Part shown: positions 8,497-17,152 of the stretch, in pieces
Layout: each line of letters opens with the position of its first letter
Position numbering within the stretch: position 1 is the stretch's first letter
Assembly (NCBI GenBank): GCA_902539165.1
Contig: CACBHY010000003.1
Coordinates: forward strand, 1-64,000
Length of the DNA: 64,000 nt
Direction of reading: 5' to 3'
From: an uncultured Pelagibacteraceae bacterium
Lineage (GTDB): Bacteria > Pseudomonadota > Alphaproteobacteria > Pelagibacterales > Pelagibacteraceae
The notes under the pieces: generated by a model
What the model saw: only the letters and a program-made list of their open reading frames with translations
What the model was told of the DNA's origin: nothing
The model's database searches: none
Translations under genes and position numbers: made by a program

Positions 8497-9721
8497 ATTT
8501 TAAGGCTTTGATTGGGTCAAGTTTAGCAGCTTTTAAGGCGGGGAATATTGAGACTACTATTGTTATAATTATTGAGCAAATTGATATTATTAAGATTGAA
8601 CTTGGATTGATCTCTGAAGGCATTTTACTTAAGAAATAAATTTCTTCTGGAAATAATGTAATGTTAAAAGTTGAGCTTAAAAATTGTCTTAAATTTTCAA
8701 CATAGAGTGAAAATGTTACCCCTAAAAAAATTCCAAAAATAGTTGCAGAGGTTCCAATGATTATTCCAATTAAAAAGAAAATTTTGACTATTGATTTATT
8801 TAATACTCCAATTGATTTTAAAATTGCAATTTCTTTCGTTTTATTTTTAACTAAGATTGTTAAACCTGAAATAATATTAAAAGCAGCAACAATAATAATT
8901 AAAGATAAAATTATAAACATAACATTTCGTTCTACTTTTAATGCTGAAAATAGAGAACTATTCATATCCGCCCAGCTATAGATAAGTTCTTGATCATAAA
9001 CCTTTTGAAATGCAAATTTTTGTTTTTCTATATTGTTTGGATTTTTTAAATAAATTTCTAAATTTCTTTGCTCTTGCTGGAAACCAAAAAAATCTTCAAG
9101 AGTGGATAAATTAATTAATGCAACATTATTATCAAATTCTGCTAAACCACTATTAAATATTGATGTAACTATAAACGTTTTTTGTTTTGGCATGCTTCCA
9201 ATTATAGTTTGCACACCACTAGGTGATAAAATTGTTATCTCATCCCCAATTTTAAGATTTAAGGAAAAACCAAGTTCATTACCTATCGAGATAGAATCCT
9301 TTTCTAAATTGATTTTATTTCCTTTAAAATTTTTATTATTTATAATTTCTAATTTAGAAAAATCATCACTTTGATAACCTCTTAAAACAATTCCTTTTGA
9401 AGTTTTATTTTTTAAAATTATAGCCTCTCCAGAATTGCTAAATAGAGCATATTGCGAAATTAATTCTAAATTATTACTTTCAATCTTACTTATATCAACC
9501 AATTGATCATAAGATTTAATGGTTAGATGAGGGTTAAATCCTACAATTTTGTTGATTAGTTCTGTTCTGAATCCATTCATTACTGACATGACAATTATAA
9601 GAACAGCAACTCCTAAACTAATACCAATAAATGAGAAAATGGATATTACGTTTAAAAACCCATCATTTTTACGAGCTTTTAAAAACCTAAGTGTAACTTC
9701 TTTTTCTAAATTAGAAATCAA
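8489..9721 (-). CDS. lolC: Lipoprotein-releasing ABC transporter permease (LolC/LolE type)
   Basis: This is the membrane partner of LolD. The 410-residue protein has the layout of the family: one N-terminal membrane helix (NVISIFSFIGISLGVAVLIIV, from residue 19), a large periplasmic MacB-like domain (about residues 45-260), then three C-terminal helices including an FtsX-type segment ending in FPALKAAKLDPIKALKYE, the conserved end. Only one LolC/E gene is present here, so the transporter is probably a homodimer, as inferred for other bacteria with a single LolC/E protein. It lies three bases after proS, transcribed in the same direction. Confidence 0.9.
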   Translation of the reverse strand: MISNLEKEVTLRFLKARKNDGFLNVISIFSFIGISLGVAVLIIVMSVMNGFRTELINKIVGFNPHLTIKSYDQLVDISKIESNNLELISQYALFSNSGEAIILKNKTSKGIVLRGYQSDDFSKLEIINNKNFKGNKINLEKDSISIGNELGFSLNLKIGDEITILSPSGVQTIIGSMPKQKTFIVTSIFNSGLAEFDNNVALINLSTLEDFFGFQQEQRNLEIYLKNPNNIEKQKFAFQKVYDQELIYSWADMNSSLFSALKVERNVMFIILSLIIIVAAFNIISGLTILVKNKTKEIAILKSIGVLNKSIVKIFFLIGIIIGTSATIFGIFLGVTFSLYVENLRQFLSSTFNITLFPEEIYFLSKMPSEINPSSILIISICSIIITIVVSIFPALKAAKLDPIKALKYE

Positions 9722-9724
9722 TTT

Positions 9725-11053
9725 TTAATTTTTTTGTTTTTTAATTATTTCTATAATTTTGGCTAAAGATAAATTTTGAGTTTCTTCACCTATTTCTTTA
9801 AACTCTAATAAATCACCCTCTGATTTTTTACCAATAATGATTTGATAAGGAGCACCTATTAAATTCATTTTTTTTATCTTTGACGAATAATTTTCATCAG
9901 TATCATCAATCAAAGCATCAATATTATTTTTAATTAATTCTTTGTTAATATTAATTGCTTTATCTAGAGCTGATGTGTCATTTTTGTTTACCATGGGTAC
10001 TAATGCAATATCATAAGGAGCAACAGACAATGGCCATTTCATGATTTCATTTTTGTCATCAAATTTAGCCTCTATAATTGCACCAACTAACCTGGATACA
10101 CCAATTCCGTATGAGCCCATTTTTACAAAATCTTTCTTACCCCCTGGTAAATCAACAGAAGCGCCCATTGCTTTTGAATATTTGTCACCAAAATAAAAAA
10201 TATGTCCTACTTCAATACCCTTCGTGATCAATCTATTTTCTTCAGATACAACTTTTTCAAATTCTTCCTTATTGAATTTTTCATCAGTCACAGAATAATA
10301 CTGTTCAAATTTGTTTCTCATCTGTTGTAGGGAATTTTTTTCTAATTCTGTATCATTACTATTTAAATCAAAAATTCTTTTATCTGTAAAAATTTTACTT
10401 TCGCCAGTGTCAGCTAATATAATAAATTCATGAGATAAATTTCCTCCAATTGGTCCAGTGTCTGCAGCCATTGGAATTGCAGTTAAAGCTAATCTTTTAA
10501 AAGTTCTTAAATAAGATAAAAAAAATTTATTATATGAAAAAAAAGCTTCTTCATCAGAAACATCGAATGAATATGCGTCTTTCATATAAAATTCTCTACC
10601 TCTCATAATTCCAAACCTTGGTCTAATTTCGTCTCTAAATTTCCACTGAATATGATAAAGAAGTTGTGGGAGTGATTTATATGATTTTAAAGAAGATCTA
10701 AAAATTTCTGTTACCTGCTCCTCATTAGTTGGTCCATAAAGCATCTCACGGTTTTGACGATCTTTTATTCTAAGCATTTCCTCACCATAATCTTCATACC
10801 TACCACTTTCTTTCCAAATGTCGCTTGATTGAATTGTGGGCATTAAGATTTCTTGTGCACCAATTTTATTTTGTTCTTGTCTTACTATCTCTTCAATTTT
10901 TTTCATTATTTTGAAACCTAAAGGTAACCAAGAGTAAATTCCTGCTGAAGCTTGTTTGATCATCCCTGCCCGCAACATTAACTGGTGGGACTTAATTTTA
11001 GCTTCTGAAGGATTATTTTTTAGTATGGGTACAAATGATTTAGATAATAACAT
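9725..11053 (-). CDS. proS: Prolyl-tRNA synthetase, short alphaproteobacterial form
   Basis: This class II synthetase charges tRNA-Pro. Its 442 residues match the short form, which lacks the roughly 180-residue editing insertion of the E. coli enzyme. The motifs are motif 1 YSWLPLGFKIMKKIEEIVRQ (ca 40-59), TxE region GPTNEEQVTEIFR (ca 106), motif 2 FRDEIRPRFGIMRGREFYMK (ca 138-157) and motif 3 GSYGIGVSRLVGAI (ca 318). An anticodon-binding domain follows, with APYDIALVPM. With no editing domain, mischarged Ala-tRNA-Pro would need a free-standing editor encoded elsewhere. It is in tight order with the DUF1467 gene upstream and lolC downstream. Confidence 0.95.
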   Translation of the reverse strand: MLLSKSFVPILKNNPSEAKIKSHQLMLRAGMIKQASAGIYSWLPLGFKIMKKIEEIVRQEQNKIGAQEILMPTIQSSDIWKESGRYEDYGEEMLRIKDRQNREMLYGPTNEEQVTEIFRSSLKSYKSLPQLLYHIQWKFRDEIRPRFGIMRGREFYMKDAYSFDVSDEEAFFSYNKFFLSYLRTFKRLALTAIPMAADTGPIGGNLSHEFIILADTGESKIFTDKRIFDLNSNDTELEKNSLQQMRNKFEQYYSVTDEKFNKEEFEKVVSEENRLITKGIEVGHIFYFGDKYSKAMGASVDLPGGKKDFVKMGSYGIGVSRLVGAIIEAKFDDKNEIMKWPLSVAPYDIALVPMVNKNDTSALDKAININKELIKNNIDALIDDTDENYSSKIKKMNLIGAPYQIIIGKKSEGDLLEFKEIGEETQNLSLAKIIEIIKKQKN

Positions 11054-11054
11054 C

Positions 11055-11300
11055 TTAAGTGATCATATTTCTTAAATTTAAATATTCAAATTTTATTAAC
11101 AAATAAATTATAATAAAGATAACGGTAGTTATTCCCGTACAATATAGGAATTTTTTAACCATTTTTGGATTTTCTGGCGATCCAGGATCTTCACCATCGA
11201 TTTTAACAGTTTTTGTTCTGTTCACATCTATAGGTAAAATTGCAAAAAAGATGATCCACCAAATAATAACATAAATTATAGCTAGGCCTGTTCCACTCAT
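11055..11300 (-). CDS. DUF1467 family small membrane protein
   Basis: An 81-residue protein with two membrane helices, at about residues 5-22 (GLAIIYVIIWWIIFFAIL) and 50-70 (LYCTGITTVIFIIIYLLIKF), joined by a polar loop containing DGEDPGSPENPKMVKK. The pattern matches DUF1467, a family common in alphaproteobacteria and often found between rnj or nuo-linked genes and proS. No function is established. The start shares a base with the rnj stop (TAATG) and the stop is one base before proS, so it sits inside the nuo-to-dnaE string. Confidence 0.8.
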   Translation of the reverse strand: MSGTGLAIIYVIIWWIIFFAILPIDVNRTKTVKIDGEDPGSPENPKMVKKFLYCTGITTVIFIIIYLLIKFEYLNLRNMIT

Positions 11301-12958
11301 TAAATTCGAACTAGATTAATATTCGTAAATGGTTTTTTTCCAGTTTTTTCTTTTGAAAATTTTCTACAAGTAATTTTTAGGGCATCAATAAGATTATGCT
11401 CCTGTTGTCTACTTCCTACACTAAAAGATCTTGAGGTTTTTTCAATCTCATCTTCTAAACCGTAAACAAATTCATCCTTATCATCCACGGGTAACCCTCT
11501 AAAAGATAATACTGGATTACTGTGGATATTGCCCTTTGGTGTAATCATTAAAGTGACTTCCAAATAACCATTTGCACTTAGATTTTTTCTATCTTTGATT
11601 GACTGTGAGTCTGGATCGACACTTACATTACCATCAAGATATAATCTTCCACTAGGAGCTTTGTCATAAACTTCAGGTTTTTCACCTGGGAAAAGTTTAA
11701 CAATATCACCATTTTCAACTTGTACCGGGTGCGGAACTTGCATTTCTTTTGCAAAATTAATGTGCTCAATCATATGTCTGTGTTCACCATGTACTGGAAT
11801 AACACACTTTGGTTTTACCCATTGGTACATATCTTTAAGATCTTCTCGATTAGGGTGTCCTGAGACATGAACGAATTCAGTCTCCTCTGATATTACTTCT
11901 ATACCATCTTTAACTAATTGATTATGAAGCTTGTAAAGTTTTTTTTCATTACCAGGAATAATTTTCGATGAAAATATCACAGCATCTCCATTTTCAATAT
12001 AAACATCTGGATGAACATAGCTCGAAATTCTCATCATTGCTCCCATGGGTTCACCTTGGCTTCCTGTACATAAATAAACAATTTTTTCTCTTGAAAAATT
12101 TTTTGCTTCACGAGGATCAATTGGTTCAATAGTATTTTTTAAATATCCACATTGACGAGCTGCCTTGTAAATACGATGCATGGATCTTCCTACAAGAGAA
12201 ATTTGTCTTCCTGTTTGTTCTGCACAGTAAAAAGCGGTTTCCATTCTTGCAACATTCGATGCAAATGATGTAATTATTATTCTTTTTTTTAATCGAGACA
12301 TAACATTAAGCATGTTTTTTCTCACATCTAATTCAGACCCAGATCGCCCGGCACTGAAAACATTAGTAGAGTCGCATATCATTGCTAATACACCTTCGTT
12401 TCCAATTTCTTTTAATCTTTTTTTATTTATATTTTCACCAATCAATGGATTAGGGTCGACCTTCCAATCACCAGTGTGCAAAATTACACCTGCTGGCGTT
12501 TTAATTCTGAGCCCATTAGGTTCTAATATAGAGTGAGTGAGTGTAATGTATTCAATATCAAATGGCTTTAAATTTACAGATCCATTTAGTTCAACAATCC
12601 TCAAATCATTAGTTATGTCTATTTGTTTTTCCTTAAATTTTTCTCTTATTAATACTGCTGTAAATGGTGTTGCGTAAATTTTGCATTTTAATTTAGGCCA
12701 AAGGTGAGCAATTGCTCCAATGTGATCTTCATGAGCATGTGTAAGAATGATACCAAGCAAATTATCTCTTCTCTCCACTATAAAACCTGGATCAGGATAA
12801 ATTAAATCAACACCTGGAATAGTATCATCTGCAAAAGTGACACCTATATCAACCATTATCCATTTATGATTACTTGGCTGGCCATACCCAAACAAATTCA
12901 TATTCATGCCTATCTCACCAGATCCACCTAAAGGACAGAATAGTAGTTCATCTTTCAT
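11300..12958 (-). CDS. rnj: Ribonuclease J
   Basis: A metallo-beta-lactamase/beta-CASP ribonuclease with 5'-3' exo- and endonuclease activity in mRNA decay and rRNA processing. The 552-residue protein shows the metal ligands of the LTHAHEDHIGA motif (ca 74-84), HSILEPNGL, HTGDWKVDPNP (ca 160) and CDSTN (ca 188). The beta-CASP part has TSFASNVARM, LCTGSQGEP (ca 300) and VSGHPNREDL, then HGEHRH. Alphaproteobacteria often carry RNase J besides or in place of some E-type functions. It lies one base after coaX and overlaps DUF1467. Confidence 0.93.
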   Translation of the reverse strand: MKDELLFCPLGGSGEIGMNMNLFGYGQPSNHKWIMVDIGVTFADDTIPGVDLIYPDPGFIVERRDNLLGIILTHAHEDHIGAIAHLWPKLKCKIYATPFTAVLIREKFKEKQIDITNDLRIVELNGSVNLKPFDIEYITLTHSILEPNGLRIKTPAGVILHTGDWKVDPNPLIGENINKKRLKEIGNEGVLAMICDSTNVFSAGRSGSELDVRKNMLNVMSRLKKRIIITSFASNVARMETAFYCAEQTGRQISLVGRSMHRIYKAARQCGYLKNTIEPIDPREAKNFSREKIVYLCTGSQGEPMGAMMRISSYVHPDVYIENGDAVIFSSKIIPGNEKKLYKLHNQLVKDGIEVISEETEFVHVSGHPNREDLKDMYQWVKPKCVIPVHGEHRHMIEHINFAKEMQVPHPVQVENGDIVKLFPGEKPEVYDKAPSGRLYLDGNVSVDPDSQSIKDRKNLSANGYLEVTLMITPKGNIHSNPVLSFRGLPVDDKDEFVYGLEDEIEKTSRSFSVGSRQQEHNLIDALKITCRKFSKEKTGKKPFTNINLVRI

Positions 12959-12959
12959 A

Positions 12960-13706
12960 TTATTTAATTAACCTTGAAATTTTAATTAGACCTTTAATTG
13001 TGATATCTTGATTTTGACTAACTTTCGTTTTTATTGAGTTTTTAAATAAATCAGAAAATCCCCCAGTGATAATTACTTTAAAGGTTTTTTTAGTTTCTTT
13101 CTTAATTAAATAAATAATATTGTCAATTAAACCTGCATATCCCCAGAAAAAACCTGACCTTACCGCTGAAATTGTATTATTTCCAATAACTTTGGTTATT
13201 TTTTTTAAATTAATTTTAGGTATGAGCGTTGCTTTGTCTGATAAGGAATTAAGTGATAATTTTACACCCGGCGCAATAATTCCACCATAATAAGTATTTT
13301 GAACCAAAACATCAAATGTTGTTGCTGTACCAAAATCCAAAATAATAAAATTATTTTTATTATTCATTAAGCTAATTGCATTAGTTATTCTATCAGAACC
13401 TACTTGCTTGTAATCAACTTTAATTTTAATTAAAGATTTTAAATTTAAACTTTTTACTTCATAAGATTTAATATTAGTTTTTTTAGATAAAAATTTTTTT
13501 ATTAAATTAAAAGTTTGTGGAACAACACTACAGAAAAGAATTTTTTCAATATCTTTAAATTTGAAATTATATTTTTTAAATACTTTAGATAATTTATAAT
13601 TTGTTATTTCTTTTGATGAAAAATTTATTTTTTTTATGATATGATTTTTTTTTGAAACTAACCAAAGTTTGGTTTCAGTATTTCCAATATCACCTAAAAT
13701 AAACAT
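12960..13706 (-). CDS. coaX: Type III pantothenate kinase
   Basis: This enzyme phosphorylates pantothenate, the first step to coenzyme A. The 248-residue protein has the ASKHA fold motifs: phosphate-1 loop LGDIGNTETKLWLV at the N-terminus, VGSDRITNAIS (ca 103-113, with the catalytic Asp in GSDR), ILDFGTATTFDVL (ca 121-133) and GGIIAPGVKLS. Near the end, ITGGFSDLF gives the adenosine motif. Type III enzymes are not inhibited by CoA in characterised cases. The start overlaps the birA stop by one base; the birA-coaX-rnj order downstream of nuoN is typical of alphaproteobacteria. Confidence 0.92.
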   Translation of the reverse strand: MFILGDIGNTETKLWLVSKKNHIIKKINFSSKEITNYKLSKVFKKYNFKFKDIEKILFCSVVPQTFNLIKKFLSKKTNIKSYEVKSLNLKSLIKIKVDYKQVGSDRITNAISLMNNKNNFIILDFGTATTFDVLVQNTYYGGIIAPGVKLSLNSLSDKATLIPKINLKKITKVIGNNTISAVRSGFFWGYAGLIDNIIYLIKKETKKTFKVIITGGFSDLFKNSIKTKVSQNQDITIKGLIKISRLIK

Positions 13707-14251
13707 TAATTATTAGTCTTTAAATTATACATTTTTGATAAATTTTTTTCAAAAATCTGTTTCAAAGATTTTTCAATTTCATTAATTTTAATACGTTTAT
13801 TTGTTATCTCATTTAAATTAGTTGTTGGACAATTTTTGATGTACGGGCTTTTGTTTATATTGATACCTATTCCTGTAATAAGGTATTTCTTATTAGATAA
13901 AAAAATTATTTCTTGCAAGATTCCACAAATTTTTTTCTGTTCAATTAAAAGATCATTTGGTTTTTTATAAAAGATTTTTTTAATTGTATATTTTGATATT
14001 AATTTTTTTATCAATAAACAGTTTAATTTTGTAATTGTTGAAATTGATAATTTAATTTTATTTAATTCATGAAAAAATGTCACAAATAAATTTCCTTTAT
14101 ATGAAATCCATTTTCGACCATATTGACCTTTGCCGTTTGTTTGTGTTTCTGAAATTACCATTCCATATTTACAATGAGTTTTTTTAATAATTCTTATGGC
14201 AGTATTGTTAGTGCTTCTGACTTTTTTAAATTTGAATTTTTTAAATTTCAT
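13706..14251 (-). CDS. birA: Biotin-[acetyl-CoA-carboxylase] ligase, catalytic domain only
   Basis: This ligase attaches biotin to the carboxyl carrier protein of acetyl-CoA carboxylase. The 181-residue protein begins directly with the catalytic domain (KKVRSTNNTAIRI) and has no N-terminal helix-turn-helix, so it is a monofunctional enzyme rather than a repressor. Visible motifs are NGKGQYGRKWISYKGNLF (the GRGRxGRxW biotinyl-AMP loop), KKPNDLLIEQKKICGILQE (ca 99-117, KWPND variant with Trp replaced by Lys) and TGIGININ. It is shorter than most family members (about 230-250), with the usual C-terminal SH3-like domain reduced or missing. It overlaps nuoN and coaX by one base each. Confidence 0.85.
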   Translation of the reverse strand: MKFKKFKFKKVRSTNNTAIRIIKKTHCKYGMVISETQTNGKGQYGRKWISYKGNLFVTFFHELNKIKLSISTITKLNCLLIKKLISKYTIKKIFYKKPNDLLIEQKKICGILQEIIFLSNKKYLITGIGININKSPYIKNCPTTNLNEITNKRIKINEIEKSLKQIFEKNLSKMYNLKTNN

Positions 14252-15669
14252 TAAATAATATTAATTCTTGAAACTAACTCAATCAATTGACTTGGAAATA
14301 TAAAGTAAAAAAGAATTAATATTGTGGAAAAAGTAAGTGAAAATTTTAACCATACTCCATGATCTGTGTCATATTTTTCTTTTTCTTTATCAAAATAAAT
14401 TATTTTAATTATTCTTAGATAATAAAAAGCTGCAATTACAGTTGATAACAATCCAACTATTGCCAAGAAGTACATTGATTGTTCAATTACAGCTTTAAAC
14501 ACGTAAAACTTAGCGAAGAAACCAGCCAAAGGTGGAATTCCAGCAAGTGAAAATAATATTATAAGTAAACACAATGACAATAATGGATGGTTTTTTGAAA
14601 GGCCCGAAAGATCATCAATATCCTCATAATATTGCTCATTTCTTTTTAACATCAATAAACATGAAAATAGAGCAAGGTTCATTACCACGTAAATAGAAAT
14701 ATAGATTATTGAACTTTGAATTCCGTCGTTAGATCCTGTTGCTAAACCAGCTAAAGTATATCCGATATGTCCTATTGAGCTGTATGCTATCAGCCTCTTA
14801 ATATTAGTTTGTCCTATTGCTGCAATCGCACCAAATATCATTGATGCAATGGACAGGAAAACAATAATCATTTGCCACTGATCTATTAGATTTAAAAATG
14901 GAACATATAAAAATCTAATGAAGACGGTCAGTGCTGCAATTTTTGGAACCATAGTGAAGAAAAGTGTTACTGATGTGGGTGATCCTTCATAGACATCTGG
15001 TGCCCACATATGAAAAGGAACTGCAGAAATTTTAAAAGCTAAACCAACTAAAATAAAAACTATTCCAAAAGTAAGAGCATACTCATTTGAATTAAGCTGA
15101 TTTGCTATAACATCAAAATTAGTAGAACCTGAAAAACCATAAATGAGTGAACAACCATATAATAGCAAACCAGAAGATAATGCACTTAGCACAAAATATT
15201 TAAGTCCTGCTTCAGATGACTTTAGTTGATTTCTGTTAAAAGTTGCTAAAACATAAAGAGCTAACGATTGTAACTCTAGACCCATATAAAAAACCATAAG
15301 ATCATTAGAGCTGATCATAACCATCATTCCCAAGATAGAGCTTAAAATTAATATAGGATATTCAATTTTGAAAATATTAAATGATTTAAGATAACTTGAT
15401 GAAATTACTAAAACTAAAAAACCTCCAATTAACGTTATTATTTTCATAAGTGAGGCCATAGGGTCAATGACAACACTATCTCTAAATAAAGTAACTCTAT
15501 TTATGAAATAAGTTTCATTTACAGTAATAATTGCTGCAATTAAAATTGTGAATAATGAAAGATTAAAAATTATTTGAGAACTATCTTTTTTAAAAACTCC
15601 CAATATTAAAAGAAACATAACTGATAAAGATATAAAAATCTCAGGTAATATTAAATTAAGATTATACAT
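14251..15669 (-). CDS. nuoN: NADH-quinone oxidoreductase subunit N
   Basis: One of three antiporter-like proton-pumping membrane subunits of complex I. The 472-residue protein is nearly all transmembrane helices. Family features are YMGLELQSLALYVLATFNR (the conserved Glu in helix 5), GLKYFVLSALSSGLLLYG, FKISAVPFHMWAPDVYEGSP (ca 213-232, with pump-site Lys) and IKRLIAYSSIGHIGY. It is the last nuo gene, sharing its start region with nuoM (one base gap) and its stop with birA. Confidence 0.96.
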   Translation of the reverse strand: MYNLNLILPEIFISLSVMFLLILGVFKKDSSQIIFNLSLFTILIAAIITVNETYFINRVTLFRDSVVIDPMASLMKIITLIGGFLVLVISSSYLKSFNIFKIEYPILILSSILGMMVMISSNDLMVFYMGLELQSLALYVLATFNRNQLKSSEAGLKYFVLSALSSGLLLYGCSLIYGFSGSTNFDVIANQLNSNEYALTFGIVFILVGLAFKISAVPFHMWAPDVYEGSPTSVTLFFTMVPKIAALTVFIRFLYVPFLNLIDQWQMIIVFLSIASMIFGAIAAIGQTNIKRLIAYSSIGHIGYTLAGLATGSNDGIQSSIIYISIYVVMNLALFSCLLMLKRNEQYYEDIDDLSGLSKNHPLLSLCLLIILFSLAGIPPLAGFFAKFYVFKAVIEQSMYFLAIVGLLSTVIAAFYYLRIIKIIYFDKEKEKYDTDHGVWLKFSLTFSTILILFYFIFPSQLIELVSRINII

Positions 15670-15670
15670 A

Positions 15671-17152
15671 TTACTTGCTTGCTATATTTAAGTTATGCAT
15701 ATTAATTAAATCTGATACTGAAACTTCAATTGTATTAAATAATGGTTCTGGATAAAATCCAAAGAACAATGTCGGTACTGCAAGACATGTTAATATTAAA
15801 TACTCAGATTTATTTAAATCAACCATTTTTTTTAAATCTTCATTAATTAATTTTCCAAACACAACTCTCTTATAAAGCCATAACATGTAAGCTGCGCCTA
15901 GAATTACTCCAAAACTTGCAATAACGGCTACTAAAAAATTATCTTTAAATGCACCCATTAAAATTAAGAATTCACCAATAAATCCACTGGTGCCCGGTAA
16001 ACCTAAGGCTGCTAAGGTAAATAGCATAAATAAAATTGAGTATTTAGGAATTATCGTAACTATTCCACCATATGATTTAATCAATCTTGAGTGCATTCTG
16101 TCATATACAACACCAACACATAAAAATAATGCTGCAGAAACTAATCCGTGACTTATCATTTGAATTATACTGCCCTCAATTCCCTGTTGTTGTAATGTAA
16201 AAATTCCGAGAGTAACAAAACCCATGTGTGCAACAGAAGAATAGGCAATAAGTTTTTTCATATCTTCTTGCATCAAGGCTATGAAAGATGTGAAAATGAT
16301 TGCTATCACACTTAAAGTATAAATTAAAGGTGTGAAAACTTCTGATGCTATTGGAAAAAGTCCTAAAGAAAACCTAATAAAACCATAGCCTGCCATCTTT
16401 AGTAATATTGCAGCCAGAAGCACTGATCCTGCCGTTGGTGCCTCAACGTGAGCATCTGGAAGCCATGTATGTACGGGCCACATCGGGGTTTTAACAGCAA
16501 AAGAGCTAAAAAATGCTAGCCATAAAAGATTTTGGTATTTTGCATCAATTCCTAATTCATAAAGCTTTATTACATCTGTAGTTCCTGATATCCAATAAAT
16601 AGATATTATTGCTACCAACATCAAAACTGATCCTAGTAAAGTGTATAAAAAGAATTTGAATGCTGAGTAAACTCTTTTAGGACCACCCCAAATACCAATT
16701 ATTAAAAACATTGGAATTAATCCAGCCTCAAAGAATAAATAGAAAACAATCAAATCAAGAGCGCAGAAGACACCAATCATGAAACTTTCCATTATTAAAA
16801 TTGCAATTAAGAAGTCCCTTAATCTATCCTTTACGGTGTTATTTACAGAAACAATACAAAGAGGTGTTATAAAAGTTGTTAATAAAATAAATAAGATTGA
16901 AATTCCATCTACTCCAACTTTATAATTAATAAAATCTTCTATCCATATTCTCTCCTCAACAAATTGAAAAGCTGAAGTTGTTGGATCAAACAATAACCAC
17001 AAATAAATTGAAATTAAAAAATTTACTATTGTTGTAAATAAAGCAACGTATTTTGCAGTTAAATTATTTCCATCTTTTTCTTTAGTAAAAAATAGAAAAA
17101 GCGCTCCAACTATCGGTAATAATATAAGTGATGATAAAATTGGAAAATTCAT
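15671..17152 (-). CDS. nuoM: NADH-quinone oxidoreductase subunit M
   Basis: Antiporter-like proton-pumping subunit of complex I, 493 residues and about 14 membrane helices. Diagnostic segments are YLFFEAGLIPMFLIIGIWGG (conserved Glu of helix 5, then Pro), FKFFLYTLLGSVLML, KTPMWPVHTWLPDAHVEAPT (ca 220-239, pump-site Lys and the HTWLPDAH motif) and MKKLIAYSSVAHMGFV. The start overlaps the nuoL stop by one base. Length and motifs match the alphaproteobacterial form. Confidence 0.96.
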   Translation of the reverse strand: MNFPILSSLILLPIVGALFLFFTKEKDGNNLTAKYVALFTTIVNFLISIYLWLLFDPTTSAFQFVEERIWIEDFINYKVGVDGISILFILLTTFITPLCIVSVNNTVKDRLRDFLIAILIMESFMIGVFCALDLIVFYLFFEAGLIPMFLIIGIWGGPKRVYSAFKFFLYTLLGSVLMLVAIISIYWISGTTDVIKLYELGIDAKYQNLLWLAFFSSFAVKTPMWPVHTWLPDAHVEAPTAGSVLLAAILLKMAGYGFIRFSLGLFPIASEVFTPLIYTLSVIAIIFTSFIALMQEDMKKLIAYSSVAHMGFVTLGIFTLQQQGIEGSIIQMISHGLVSAALFLCVGVVYDRMHSRLIKSYGGIVTIIPKYSILFMLFTLAALGLPGTSGFIGEFLILMGAFKDNFLVAVIASFGVILGAAYMLWLYKRVVFGKLINEDLKKMVDLNKSEYLILTCLAVPTLFFGFYPEPLFNTIEVSVSDLINMHNLNIASK